Shown piece after piece: positions 16,633 to 25,701 of a DNA stretch of 64,000 nucleotides. Both the position numbers and the translations under genes were made by a program. The DNA comes from DATEMU01 sp964414585 (GTDB lineage: Bacteria > Planctomycetota > Phycisphaerae > UBA1845 > UTPLA1). Where the stretch lies: positions 62,001-126,000 of the forward strand of contig CAYPXR010000006.1 of NCBI GenBank assembly GCA_964414585.1. Reading direction: 5' to 3'. The stretch's first letter is position 1. Every line of letters starts with the position of its first letter. The notes beneath the pieces are model-generated. The model did not search any database. It had not been told where the DNA came from and was given only the letters and a program-made list of their open reading frames with translations.

Positions 16633-18003
16633 CTAAACCAATTGAATCTGCACAATCTCAGCGGGGGCGTTGATACGCAGGGGAAACCAGTTGCCGACGC
16701 CGCGGTTCACGAACAGCGTGCTGGCCTCGGTGCGGTAAAAGCCGCTGATGTAGTGAAAGAGCAAACGACCGGCGCCGATATCGGGCCGCATGTTCGGCGG
16801 CGTGAGCATGATCTGCCCGCCGTGCGTGTGACCGGAGAGCGTCAACGGCACCTCGAACGGCGCCAGGCAATCCCACGTATGGGGATGATGGGCAAGAGCG
16901 ATGACCGGGCCGTCGGAGGGGGCGTGGTAGCCCTTGAGCGTCTGCGAGACGTTGACGATGTCGCCGCGATGCCGTCGCGTCGGCTGCGGGCTCTCGGCGT
17001 AGTCGACCCCGGCGAACGTCAGGCGTTCACCGCCGATATCAAGCGTGCGCCGTTCGTTGATGAGCAGCGGAAAGCGACCCGCCACGCCGCGGACAAACTC
17101 GTCGCGATTGTCGATTTCGTCGTGGTTGCCGATCGTGACGAAAAGGCCGTGGCGGTGCGTGAGCTGTTGAAGCGCGTCGAGGGCGGGCGGAAGCATCTCG
17201 TTCGAGTTGTCTACGATGTCGCCGGTGACGACGACGATGTCGCCGTTGAGCGCGTTGGCCTGTTCGACCAAATGCGGGAGCATGTGCGGTCGATAGAGCC
17301 GGCCGACGTGCAGATCGCTGATGTGCGTGATGGTGAGCCCGCGCAACCGATCCGGCAGCCACGGCGCGGGCACCGTATGACGGTTGACCTGAAACGTGCC
17401 TTCCTGCCAGCGGCCCCACGCGGTGCCGCCGGCCAGAAGCGCGATGGGCGCATAGGCCACCGCCGTCTTGAGCACGGCGCGACGGGATGGATCGAACGCC
17501 AGAGCCTCGGCCGTCGCGGACGGTCGTCGATGGACCACGAATCGACGTGCCAGCGCAATGACACCCAGCACCATCAGTCGAATCGCCGCAACGATCGGCA
17601 AGGCCACCGGCAGGGCGATCTGCCAGAGCGTGGCGGCCGAGGCGTACCACGTCGGAGTGAATGTCATGGGCGGAATAAAGCCCCATATCGACGCCTGAAA
17701 CAGCGGAAGGTTGAGCGCAACGACGACGGCCGCGACGGCGAGTCGAAGCCCAAGCGCGAGACGAGGCGAGCGGACGTGACGCGCGATCCGCCGGTCGGCG
17801 ATGGACCACCATAGGACGTTGAAGCAAAGCAATACGAGAACGACCAGTCGAAACCCCGCCGGCCTCGGCAGGATCAGCCATCGCGACACGAAAAAGCCAT
17901 AGAGCAACACGAGCGCAATCACCGACATCAGCGCCCAGTGCAGGCGGCCATAGAAGCGGTCGGAGGGTCTTCGACCCCCTGGAAGGTTCCTGTTGGTGGT
18001 CAT
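16633..18003 (-). CDS. membrane-anchored calcineurin-like metallophosphoesterase
   Basis: 456 residues. About four to five membrane spans occupy residues 20-175. After a linker with SRRAVLKTAVAYAPIALLAGG (Tat-like or a further span), residues ~225-456 are the phosphoesterase: ITHISDLHVGR (DxH), VVVTGDIVDNSN (GDxxD), VTIGNHDEID (GNHD), IALAHHPHTWD and LTLSGHTHGGQ (GHxH). The group resembles YkuE/YaeI-type enzymes that act on membrane substrates, though the substrate here is unknown. The stop lies ~50 bp from the REPIN on the opposite strand. Confidence 0.9.
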   Translation of the reverse strand: MTTNRNLPGGRRPSDRFYGRLHWALMSVIALVLLYGFFVSRWLILPRPAGFRLVVLVLLCFNVLWWSIADRRIARHVRSPRLALGLRLAVAAVVVALNLPLFQASIWGFIPPMTFTPTWYASAATLWQIALPVALPIVAAIRLMVLGVIALARRFVVHRRPSATAEALAFDPSRRAVLKTAVAYAPIALLAGGTAWGRWQEGTFQVNRHTVPAPWLPDRLRGLTITHISDLHVGRLYRPHMLPHLVEQANALNGDIVVVTGDIVDNSNEMLPPALDALQQLTHRHGLFVTIGNHDEIDNRDEFVRGVAGRFPLLINERRTLDIGGERLTFAGVDYAESPQPTRRHRGDIVNVSQTLKGYHAPSDGPVIALAHHPHTWDCLAPFEVPLTLSGHTHGGQIMLTPPNMRPDIGAGRLLFHYISGFYRTEASTLFVNRGVGNWFPLRINAPAEIVQIQLV

Positions 18004-18179
18004 GTCCGGGCGATCGCGAGAATTCTAGTCGATGATGACCAGAACGGCCGTGAAAAAACGGCCTTTCGCGGGTTTCGTCGGTCGCTCGCATTCGCGCTAT
18101 CGGCTATTGATCAAAGGACGAGTCGCCGTTCACCGTTTCTTGCCGGTTGATGGCGATCCCCGGAAGATGGCCTTCCAAC

Positions 18180-19877
18180 ATGTCAAGCCTCGATGCATCG
18201 GATTCTGCCGAACCGCCTTTCTCGCGACGATTCGTCTCCCTGTTGGTCGTCGGGCTGCTCGGCGCCCTGATGCGCCTGCTCTGGCTGGACGGCGTACCGC
18301 CGGGCATCAATCAGGACGAAGCCATTCACGCGTATGACGCCTATTGTCTGCTCAAGACGGGCATGGACCATGCCGGCGTTCGCTGGCCGATTTTCGTTCA
18401 CGCCAACGGCGTCCTTGAAAGTCATAGCGCGCCTTTTGTCTATCTGCTCATCCCGTTTCAAGCCTTATTGGGCATGAACGTCTGGAGCACGCGATTGCCC
18501 GCCGCATTGCTGGGCTCGCTGACCGTCCTGCTTACCTATTCGCTGGTACGCCGATGGTACGGGCATCGCGCCGCCCTTCTCGCTTCCCTGTTTTTGGCGA
18601 TCTCGCCGTGGCACATTCACCTGTCGAGACTGGCCTTCGAGGTCTCGATCTGTCCGTTTCTTTTTGTACTCGGCGGTTGGCTCTTCGTTCGAAGTGTCAC
18701 ACCTGCCCCGGATGCGCCATTTGAATCTCGCATCGGTCGGCTTTTCGGGCTCGGCCTGTCCGGACTCACGCTGGGCATCACGCTCTGGACGTACAACGCC
18801 ATGCGCGTCTTTGTGCCGATGATCCTGCTGGCCGGAGTCGCGATCTACGGCGGGAAAATCATCGCCTTCGCCCGGCGGCCGCGCGGCCGCGCCGCAATCG
18901 CCCTATTCGTCTTCGGCTTTGGTATCGGTGTGGCGCCATTCCTCTGGGCCTGCATCAAAACGCCGGATCATGCCTGGGGCCACGCACGGGCCAACTTCAT
19001 CCTCCATCAGACCGCGACGCTTGGTGAGGCGATGGTGTCCATCGTAGAGACTTACGCGATGCAGATCGGTCCGAGCTTCCTCTTTCTTCACGGCGACCCC
19101 TCCATCGTCCAGTGCGTGCCGGGGCATGGCGAGCTGTATCTGTTCGACGCGCTGCTTTTGTTGCTGGGGATCGTCCGCTTGATCCGTCGCCGACGCGATG
19201 AGCCGATCTCTTTGTTCTTGTTGGTTTGGCTCCTGCTCGCGCCGATCCCGGCGGCCATCACCAAACTCGAGTCCGGCCACGCCCTGCGGACCGCCGCGGC
19301 CCTGCCGGCGTACCAAATCGTTTCCGCACTCGGATTCGATTTCCTCCTCGGCGTCGCGCGCTGCAAGTCCCGGGTCCGGTGGAAAGGCGTCATCGCCGTG
19401 GGAGCGTCGATCATCGCATTGTCGTTTGCGCGCTTTGCCTTCTTGTTTTTTCACGCCTATCCCCGCCTGGCGGCCGACGTATTCCACGAGGTGTATCGCC
19501 CGGTTGTCCAGGAAATTCAGAACCGCCAATCGGAGTACGACTATGTGATTCTTAGTTCGAACATGGGCGGTGAGACGGGCATCTATTTTCTCTTTTGGAG
19601 TCGGATGCCGCCGGATCAGTACTTGGATGCCCCACCGAACATCGTCGCGGGGCCGGACAATGACATGATCATCCAGGTGGGCAAGTTCATCTTCAAACCG
19701 GCGACCGCGCTGTCGGAGTTAAGGGCCGCGCTTCCGCCCGATTCGTCGCCGATTCGCGTTCTGGTCGCTGAACTGGCCGCCGACGCCCCGCCGACTCGAC
19801 CCATCTTCCAATTTTTGTCACGCGACGGCCGGCCGTTGGTGGGCCTCTATGACGTGCGCCTTCGACCGGCAAGATAG
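18180..19877 (+). CDS. GT-C family glycosyltransferase (PMT/ArnT superfamily, GT39-like)
   Basis: 565 residues from the ATG at 18180; ATG 18150 is an alternative. The protein is polytopic with about ten spans. The first periplasmic loop has the GT-C catalytic acidic motif in PPGINQDEAIHAYDAY, followed by THLP-like STRLPAALLGSLTVLLTYSL and LASLFLAISPWHIHLSR. A soluble C-terminal region of ~100 residues ends the chain. Such enzymes move sugars from polyprenyl-phosphate donors to protein or lipid acceptors on the outer face of the inner membrane. The acceptor is unknown. RNase P RNA is on the other strand immediately downstream. Confidence 0.85.
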   Translation: MSSLDASDSAEPPFSRRFVSLLVVGLLGALMRLLWLDGVPPGINQDEAIHAYDAYCLLKTGMDHAGVRWPIFVHANGVLESHSAPFVYLLIPFQALLGMNVWSTRLPAALLGSLTVLLTYSLVRRWYGHRAALLASLFLAISPWHIHLSRLAFEVSICPFLFVLGGWLFVRSVTPAPDAPFESRIGRLFGLGLSGLTLGITLWTYNAMRVFVPMILLAGVAIYGGKIIAFARRPRGRAAIALFVFGFGIGVAPFLWACIKTPDHAWGHARANFILHQTATLGEAMVSIVETYAMQIGPSFLFLHGDPSIVQCVPGHGELYLFDALLLLLGIVRLIRRRRDEPISLFLLVWLLLAPIPAAITKLESGHALRTAAALPAYQIVSALGFDFLLGVARCKSRVRWKGVIAVGASIIALSFARFAFLFFHAYPRLAADVFHEVYRPVVQEIQNRQSEYDYVILSSNMGGETGIYFLFWSRMPPDQYLDAPPNIVAGPDNDMIIQVGKFIFKPATALSELRAALPPDSSPIRVLVAELAADAPPTRPIFQFLSRDGRPLVGLYDVRLRPAR

Positions 19878-19880
19878 ATA

Positions 19881-20308
19881 ACAGCAGAGTGGGCCGGTAA
19901 GCCGAATTCTGTCCCGCGGAATTGCTCCCGCGGTGACGGTCATTTCTCTGGGCCGACGATTGCTCGCCGGCTCAAGCACCCTACCCGCGGCGTGGTGCGA
20001 AACGGGCCGCTTCGCGGAACGACGGCGCCTGGGATCCCAGATGATACGCCGTTCTTCACTCGCCGCTTACGTGGGCTTGCTGGCGGTGGGGTTTACCCTG
20101 CCGCGCTTGTCGCCAAACGCGCGGTGCGCTCTTACCGCACCTTTTCACCCTTGCCTGAGATGTTGCCATCCATCGGCGGTGTCTTTTCTGTGGCACTGTC
20201 CCTGGCATCGCTGCCGGTGGCCGTTGGCCATCACCGTGCCCTGTCCAGTTCGGACTTTCCTCCCGGGAGCACAAGGCCCCCGAGCGACCGCCTGGCCCAC
20301 TCTGCTGT
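19881..20308 (-). ncRNA. rnpB: RNase P RNA (bacterial type A)
   Basis: Minus strand. The two ends form a perfect 15-bp P1 helix (20308-20294 with 19895-19881). The 5' part carries the universal GAGGAAAGTCCGAACT-type CR-I block (in the 20250-20275 area) followed by GGGCACGGTGATGGCCAACG. The 3' end has ACAGAATTCGGCTTACCGG, the CR-V segment before the final helix. The length of ~428 nt fits. This RNA is the catalytic subunit that trims tRNA 5' leaders. Confidence 0.96.
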
Positions 20309-20315
20309 CGCCGGT

Positions 20316-20344
20316 ATTGTAGTCTTGTAAACATCGTGTAACAA
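20316..20344 (-). promoter_or_regulatory. rnpB promoter
   Basis: On the minus strand TTGTTA (20344-20339), a 17-base spacer and TACAAT (20321-20316) lie seven to eight bases before the first base of the P1 helix at 20308. The match of predicted start and RNA end supports both calls. Confidence 0.7.
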
Positions 20345-20481
20345 ACGGCGGCCGATCCGCGGCCGGACCGGCCATTCGGAGATGATGCCCGACCCTGGAC
20401 GTGGCCCGGCTCCGTACGATCGAGTATACTTGACGTTTTGATGATACACCCGATCAGGCCGATGGAGGCTGAACAATAGCC

Positions 20482-22389
20482 ATGTCGAAGAATTCATCGA
20501 AACGGAACGAATCCGCTCCCGCAACAATCGCCGTGCCGCCGGGATTGTTCGCCGCAGGAATCGTCTTTCTCCTCGTTGCGCTCGCGGCCGCCTTCTCCCT
20601 GGTCATGGGGCACTTCAACCTCATTAACCTGCCGGGTTGCCGGGCGGGCGGCGCCTGCGCGGAAGCGGCGGCCAGCGCGTGGGGCAAAGTCCCCCGGACG
20701 TCCTGGCCGATCTCGTTCGTCGGGCTGGCTTATTTCCTGGGACTCTTGATCGCCTGGCTGGGATCGAAGGATGGCGTCTCGGCGCCACTGCGCATTCTCG
20801 TTCGGCTCGGCGTGTTGATGTCGGTGTTGTACGTGATCGTCCTGATCGTCGAGAAACATCTCTGCTACTACTGCCTGGCAACCCACGCGGCCAATTTCGC
20901 GTTCTGGATCGTCCTCGAACGCTGTGGTCATTCCCGAATCTCTCTGTGGCGGCCGGTGGCCACGGTCGCCGTCGTCTTCCTGTTGGCGTCGGCGGCGCTC
21001 GGCGCGATGCGCGAACGCGAGACCAAGGCCGTTCAAGTCAAGCAGGAAGCGGAACTGGCCGATTCGACCAAAGAGATCATTCAGGCTTCCGCGGCCGACC
21101 CCTCGACGAAGAGTCATGCAACCGTCACGACCGCCCCCGGCGCCGTCGACCCGGCGGCCGCCGATCGTCCCTGGACCGGTGGGTTCACGGGCCGCTATCG
21201 CCTCGGACCGGAGAAAGCCCCGATCCGCATCGTCCTCTTGACCGATTATCAATGCCCCGACTGTTATCGAACGGAAAAAGATCTGATCAGTTTGCTTCAA
21301 CGGCGAAAGGACGTCTCCGTCTCCATCAAGCATTTCCCGTTTTGCGTGGAGTGCAACCCCAGCATCTCCACGGAAAGCAACATGCACCCCAACGCGTGCT
21401 GGGCGGCCCGCGCCGCGGAAACCGCGGGCATCCTCAAGGGCACCGCCGGTTTCTGGAAAATGCACCAATGGCTCTTCGACCATCGCGGATCCTTCACCAA
21501 CGATCAATTCACGGCCGGGCTCCAGGAACTGGGCTACACCCCCGACGAAATCAGCCAGTTCAATACGACGATGACGAGCCAGTTGACGCTGGACCTGGTG
21601 AAGTCCGACGTGAAGCAGGGAATCTGGCTGGGTCTTCACTATACCCCCATGGTCTTCATCAACGGCGTCGAACTCAAAGGTGTGTTCGCCGACGAATCGT
21701 TGTCGCGGGCGGTCGACGCCCTTGCACAGTCCAACCCGCCGGCCCGAACCGCCGAACACGATCAACCTCCGCCGGCCCTCGACAAGTACATTTCCGATTG
21801 GCGCGAAGGGGAATTCAAGTTCCCCGGCCAGGACAGCCATCCCTGGCCGATGGGCCCCGAAGGCGCGAAGGTGCAGGTCGTACTGTGGGGCGACTATCAG
21901 GAACCCTTCAGCGCCGCGGCCGATGCGGAAGTGCGGCGCCTCCTCGCGGGACGAAAAGACGCCCAATACGTCTTTCGCCACTATCCGGTCAATCAAGGCT
22001 GCAATTCCTCGGCGGGACTGACCAAACATCCGTTGGCCTGTCGGGCCCATCAGGCGGCCGAGGCGGCGGGGATGCTGGGCGGCATCGAGGGTTACTGGAA
22101 AATGCACGAATGGTTGTTCGCCCACCAAAAAGATTTCTCGGAGGAGTTGCTGAGGGCTGAAGTGGAAAAAATGGGCTTCCTCCCGGATGCGTTTTTCGTC
22201 GCCATGAACAGCCCCGAAGTCAGTCAAAACATCTCGGAAGATTGTCGTTACGCAAAATCACTGGGCCTCTTTTCAATCCCCTTCATCTTTGTCAACGGCA
22301 AGTATGTCCCCCGATGGCAAAAGAACGGCAAGTTCATCCTGGACCAGATCATCGACGAAGCCACAAAAGAAACCGCCGCCCGAAAGTAA
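20482..22389 (+). CDS. VKOR-DsbA-DsbA fusion, disulfide-forming membrane protein
   Basis: 635 residues. Residues ~20-180 are a vitamin K epoxide reductase domain with four to five spans, the loop Cys pair C53/C59 (PGCRAGGAC) and the active CYYC (C128-C131) followed by LATHAANF. Residues ~235-415 are a DsbA/Thioredoxin_4 domain with active CPDC (C258-C261) and the cis-Pro loop YTPMVFING. Residues ~455-630 are a second such domain with cis-Pro IPFIFVNG. In the second domain the CxxC is replaced by EPFS (474-477), so it cannot do thiol exchange. The first two domains should form a self-contained oxidase relay to quinone. A single gene with an upstream gap next to rnpB. Confidence 0.93.
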   Translation: MSKNSSKRNESAPATIAVPPGLFAAGIVFLLVALAAAFSLVMGHFNLINLPGCRAGGACAEAAASAWGKVPRTSWPISFVGLAYFLGLLIAWLGSKDGVSAPLRILVRLGVLMSVLYVIVLIVEKHLCYYCLATHAANFAFWIVLERCGHSRISLWRPVATVAVVFLLASAALGAMRERETKAVQVKQEAELADSTKEIIQASAADPSTKSHATVTTAPGAVDPAAADRPWTGGFTGRYRLGPEKAPIRIVLLTDYQCPDCYRTEKDLISLLQRRKDVSVSIKHFPFCVECNPSISTESNMHPNACWAARAAETAGILKGTAGFWKMHQWLFDHRGSFTNDQFTAGLQELGYTPDEISQFNTTMTSQLTLDLVKSDVKQGIWLGLHYTPMVFINGVELKGVFADESLSRAVDALAQSNPPARTAEHDQPPPALDKYISDWREGEFKFPGQDSHPWPMGPEGAKVQVVLWGDYQEPFSAAADAEVRRLLAGRKDAQYVFRHYPVNQGCNSSAGLTKHPLACRAHQAAEAAGMLGGIEGYWKMHEWLFAHQKDFSEELLRAEVEKMGFLPDAFFVAMNSPEVSQNISEDCRYAKSLGLFSIPFIFVNGKYVPRWQKNGKFILDQIIDEATKETAARK

Positions 22390-22610
22390 ATGGGACCCAC
22401 TGGCTCGCCGGATCGATTAGCGGACGATGATCCCCCTAATGGTCGATCAGAGCCCCCGGCACCCCGATTTCTGCCCAGGTTTCCAAATTGTCCCCACCCG
22501 GCTTCACGTTGACGGGCCCGGCGGGGCTACGATATCATGTGGGGCTTGCCTCAGGACGTCGCGAGGACCGCGGCGACCGGGCGGACGACCCCCGATAGAG
22601 AGGCCGGTTC

Positions 22611-23321
22611 GTGAAAAATGCCAGGTTCCTAGCCTTGGGTCTCGCCGCGTGCTTCGCCGCCGCGTCGATCGTCCGCGCCGAGCCGGAACCCAACCCGGTT
22701 CCGGCGTCATGGGAGCTGTCGCTTCAGCCCACCTTGCCCACCCGAATCCAGGTCGACGGCAAGTTGTACTGGTATGTCCTCTATACCGTGACCAACAACA
22801 CGGGGCAGGACGTCGACTTCAACCCCGAGATCGTCCGCGTCAACGAAATTGAAAGCGAGGCGACGGCCAAACAGGCGGAGGCCCGGCCCGACCAGGCGCC
22901 CCGATTGATCGTCAGCCCGGCCATCGTCGGCGTGCCGACCCACGTCTTCAAGGCCATCGCCGATCGCCACCACCGAACCCACCCGTTCCTGGTCACCCCC
23001 GTCAAGGCCATCAGCCGTCTGCTCCAGGGCAAGGACAACGCGATCACCAGCGTGGCCGTGTTCCCCGACCTCGACCCGCGGGTCAGCAAATTCACGATCT
23101 ACTTCGGTGGCCTTTCGGGCGAGAAGATCACCCGGGCCAACCCGATGTACGCGACGCAAAAATCGACCGGCGATGCCGGAAAACAGGACGCCGGCCAGGA
23201 CGTCCCCAGGATCTTCGTCCTGCGAAAAACGCTGGCCATGCCTTATACTCTGCCCGGCGATCCGGCCACCCGGCGAAACGCGACGCCGGTCCTGGGCAGA
23301 ATGACCTGGGTGATGAGATAG
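22611..23321 (+). CDS. planctomycete secreted protein of unknown function
   Basis: 236 residues from GTG with AGAGG upstream. A signal peptide (ALGLAACFAAASIVRA) is followed by a beta-rich domain: LYWYVLYTVTNNTGQDVDFNP reads like a strand pair of an immunoglobulin-like fold, and SKFTIYFGGLSGEKI and PRIFVLRKTLAMPYTLPGD near the end are typical of a planctomycete-specific family. No catalytic residues are visible. It precedes rpmA by ~40 bp on the same strand, where rplU would normally be. Confidence 0.65.
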   Translation: MKNARFLALGLAACFAAASIVRAEPEPNPVPASWELSLQPTLPTRIQVDGKLYWYVLYTVTNNTGQDVDFNPEIVRVNEIESEATAKQAEARPDQAPRLIVSPAIVGVPTHVFKAIADRHHRTHPFLVTPVKAISRLLQGKDNAITSVAVFPDLDPRVSKFTIYFGGLSGEKITRANPMYATQKSTGDAGKQDAGQDVPRIFVLRKTLAMPYTLPGDPATRRNATPVLGRMTWVMR

Positions 23322-23363
23322 AAGTGAGTCCATACGCCGAAAGACAAGACAGAGGAAGCAGTC

Positions 23364-23618
23364 ATGGCACATAAAAAGGGACAAGGTTCGACGCGCAACG
23401 GGCGAGACAGCAATCCGCAGTTTCTCGGCGTGAAGCGATACGACGGTCAAGTGGTCACCACGGGCACCATCCTCGTCCGCCAGCGCGGCACGACGTTCAC
23501 CCCCGGTCTCTACGTCGGCCGCGGCCGCGACGACACCCTCTTCGCCCTCCGCGACGGCAAAGTGGTCTTCAAGGGCCACAAGATCTCGATCGAGCCGGCG
23601 GCGGCGGCAAACAACTAA
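23364..23618 (+). CDS. rpmA: 50S ribosomal protein L27
   Basis: 84 residues. The sequence opens AHKKGQGSTRNGRDSNPQF and continues LGVKRYDGQVVTTGTILVRQRG, VGRGRDDTLFALRDGKV, matching bacterial L27 without the N-terminal cleavable extension of Firmicutes. GAGGAAG precedes the ATG. L27 sits near the peptidyl-transferase centre. rplU (L21) is not next to it, and obg, the usual downstream partner, is 2 kb away. Confidence 0.97.
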   Translation: MAHKKGQGSTRNGRDSNPQFLGVKRYDGQVVTTGTILVRQRGTTFTPGLYVGRGRDDTLFALRDGKVVFKGHKISIEPAAAANN

Positions 23619-23700
23619 CGCCCCCCTCTCCCTTCGAGAGAGAGGGCCGGGGTCGCATGTGACTCGCCGTGGCAAGATGAGGTCCCACCCTCTATCCGCC

Positions 23701-24006
23701 GTCCCAGTAGGGACATTGCGAAAATAGCCCACCGTTTCAATGGTGGGTTCGAAAAAAGCTCCCCCCACTTTTTCCGCCGTCCTGGAGGGACGGCGCGATA
23801 TTCGTTAACGCGAGCGCGACAACATCAAAATCTCGCGCACCGGGCAAATCCATTTCCTCGAAAAGCACGCCCCACGATCAAGCGAGAATCCCCCAATCAT
23901 GCCGGACCCGAACCCCCCGGCCGGTCTTCAGCCGGCCCGCTTTTGCCACCCACTTGAGTGGGTGAGTTCCCAACCTGCGCAATCAAATTGAGCCGGCTTC
24001 AGCCGG
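23701..24006. repeat. mosaic of six short palindromes
   Basis: Perfect hairpins occur at 23701-23714 (GTCCC/GGGAC), 23728-23747 (CCCACC/GGTGGG), 23776-23794 (GCCGTCC/GGACGGC), 23919-23937 (GGCCGG/CCGGCC), 23947-23964 (CACCCACT/AGTGGGTG) and 23993-24006 (CCGGC/GCCGG). They are different sequences and are separated by unique spacers. A further 9-bp inverted pair (24109-24117 and 24170-24178, GAGGGAACC) lies downstream. I see no convincing gene between 23619 and 24475. Confidence 0.7.
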
Positions 24007-24475
24007 TCTTCCCCATGCCGGAACGCCGCGACAAGAATGGTGAATGCCCCCTTTACATCCGGTGCGTAAACCTCTGGGTCGGCCAGTTTCGCTACGACCC
24101 GTCTACTAGAGGGAACCACACCGTCCTCGAACAACGCTGTCGCGCGCAACAGAGACACGTTTCCTGTCAGGTTCCCTCCTGGGAGCCCAACCCCGGCGGG
24201 TTATGAGTCTCTAGAGACATGGTGCAACAGATCACTCGAACCCGAATCGAGTATGATGGAGGTCCGTGCGGGCGACGATAGCCCGGCTCCTGATTGGCGA
24301 CCGCTGTCACTTCGGCCGATTCAAATTCCTTGAAAATCGCGATCCATGATCAAGCGGAAGGGCCCCCTACATTAAGGACCCTCGCTGGTGGACCCGCGCG
24401 GGACCCGCTCGTTCCTCCTCTCCTAGGCTTCGTCTGGCGCAATGGAACCGAGCTGCCGGACCCGCGCGCCGCGCG

Positions 24476-24982
24476 TCAACGATTAACGATTGCGACAAGA
24501 GCGTTTTCTTGAGGCGGAGTCAAAGTGCATGTAAAGCGATCATAAAGGAGCATACCGGTTGAAAAGGCAACCATTGTGCGATCTCCTCCTTTCCAGATAC
24601 ATTCGACGTTGGAATTAATTGCAAGCGAGAGCACTGCTCCCGATGGAAGTTTTTCCCATGAACCTTCAGTATTTTTTAAGATGCCCTGAAATTCCCGAAG
24701 TGGGTTTCCATCAGTTATTATGCGCTTGTCTAATTTCTTAAGAACCGAGCCAGACTTGTCACGAACAGGTGTAACCTCAATTCTGATTATTTTATCATGT
24801 GCAACAAGCGACAAAAGCGGATTGAAGCTGCCAATCGCGTGGCTATCTGGCGTGTATTCATTGACTTCGTTGGCACTCTTGTGGCGCAAGCAGCTTGCCC
24901 ACGTCGTACCGAATAATATTGAAACGCCTACTAAGCATAGCCCTAGAGTTAGAAAAATTAATTGAGATGGGCGTCGAGCCAT
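24476..24982 (-). CDS. AT-rich orphan membrane-anchored protein
   Basis: 168 residues from the ATG at 24982, which has AAGGAC about 10 bases upstream; the longer frame to 25192 looks spurious. One N-terminal span (LIFLTLGLCLVGVSILFG) is followed by an extracytoplasmic domain with LSLVAHDKIIRIEVTPVRDK, ITDGNPLREFQGILKNTEGSW and DRFTCTLTP. I recognise no family. The base composition is clearly poorer in GC than rpmA and obg on either side, consistent with recent acquisition together with the surrounding repeats. Confidence 0.5.
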   Translation of the reverse strand: MARRPSQLIFLTLGLCLVGVSILFGTTWASCLRHKSANEVNEYTPDSHAIGSFNPLLSLVAHDKIIRIEVTPVRDKSGSVLKKLDKRIITDGNPLREFQGILKNTEGSWEKLPSGAVLSLAINSNVECIWKGGDRTMVAFSTGMLLYDRFTCTLTPPQENALVAIVNR

Positions 24983-25701
24983 CGAAACATGTCCTTTTTT
25001 AGGATCGCTGACAATCCCTCGAATCCACCCTGCACAAATCGGGACAGCCACCACTTTCAGCCCATCCATCTTCCCATCCGTAAGCAGGTTCAAGTCCCGT
25101 CCGCGCAACTTGCTTCGCAGGCGCCGTCCGTCAAGCTCCGCCCAGAGCATAGTCTCGCCTCGCCCGACCGCGCAACGCAAAAAAAATCCCAAAAATATCG
25201 CCCTAACCTAACCCCCGCCCCGGTCGCCCTTTGCCTCACCGGTTCACCTCTTCTCCTGATCCCCTGCTCCGCCTGAGAGGAAGCGCTGATCAAGAGTAAT
25301 GGACAGAGCCAAGAAAGCGGCCAACCCGCCTTGGATTGTTTGGCTGACCACTGTTCACTGGCCACTGGTCACTGGTCACTTGCCACGGAGTCTCCGCGCC
25401 CATGACTAAGAACGCCGCCGAAATAGCCCCAATGACCACAACTCATCGGTCGCCGCAGCGACCCGACAAGCCTGTTTCGTCATTCGTAATTCGTCATTCG
25501 GATTTCTCCCCATCCCAGCTAATCCCGGCTAGTATCGCCCCATTTTGGAAAAATTCCCGCCATCCGCGCCGATCGCCGCCTCCCCCCGGCGAAGGTCCAG
25601 CCGCTCCCGGCGAACGCCGTCGAACCGATACAGGGCATCTGATAATTCGCGGCCGCCGACACCCCACGCGGTTTTTCTCGCTTGGAGGTATCCTGCTTCC
25701 C
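24983..25701. other. intergenic region upstream of obg, no gene seen
   Basis: About 720 bases. It contains a short direct-repeat stretch with CACTGGTCACTGGTCACT near 25350-25380 and a similar ATTCGTAATTCGTCATTCG stretch near 25480-25500. Both are low-information repeats common in such genomes. Reading frames here lack family resemblance and ribosome sites. Confidence 0.5.

Noticed and set aside
20494..22227. A 577-codon minus-strand frame
   Set aside because: Antisense of the VKOR-DsbA fusion, whose motifs are unmistakable.
23701..24006. Possible CRISPR array
   Set aside because: The palindromes are all different and the spacing is irregular; there is no repeated unit and no cas gene nearby.
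24180..24300. Possible tRNA or intron-like fold (CTCGAACCCGAATCGAG)
   Set aside because: No acceptor stem, anticodon arm or CCA end can be placed.
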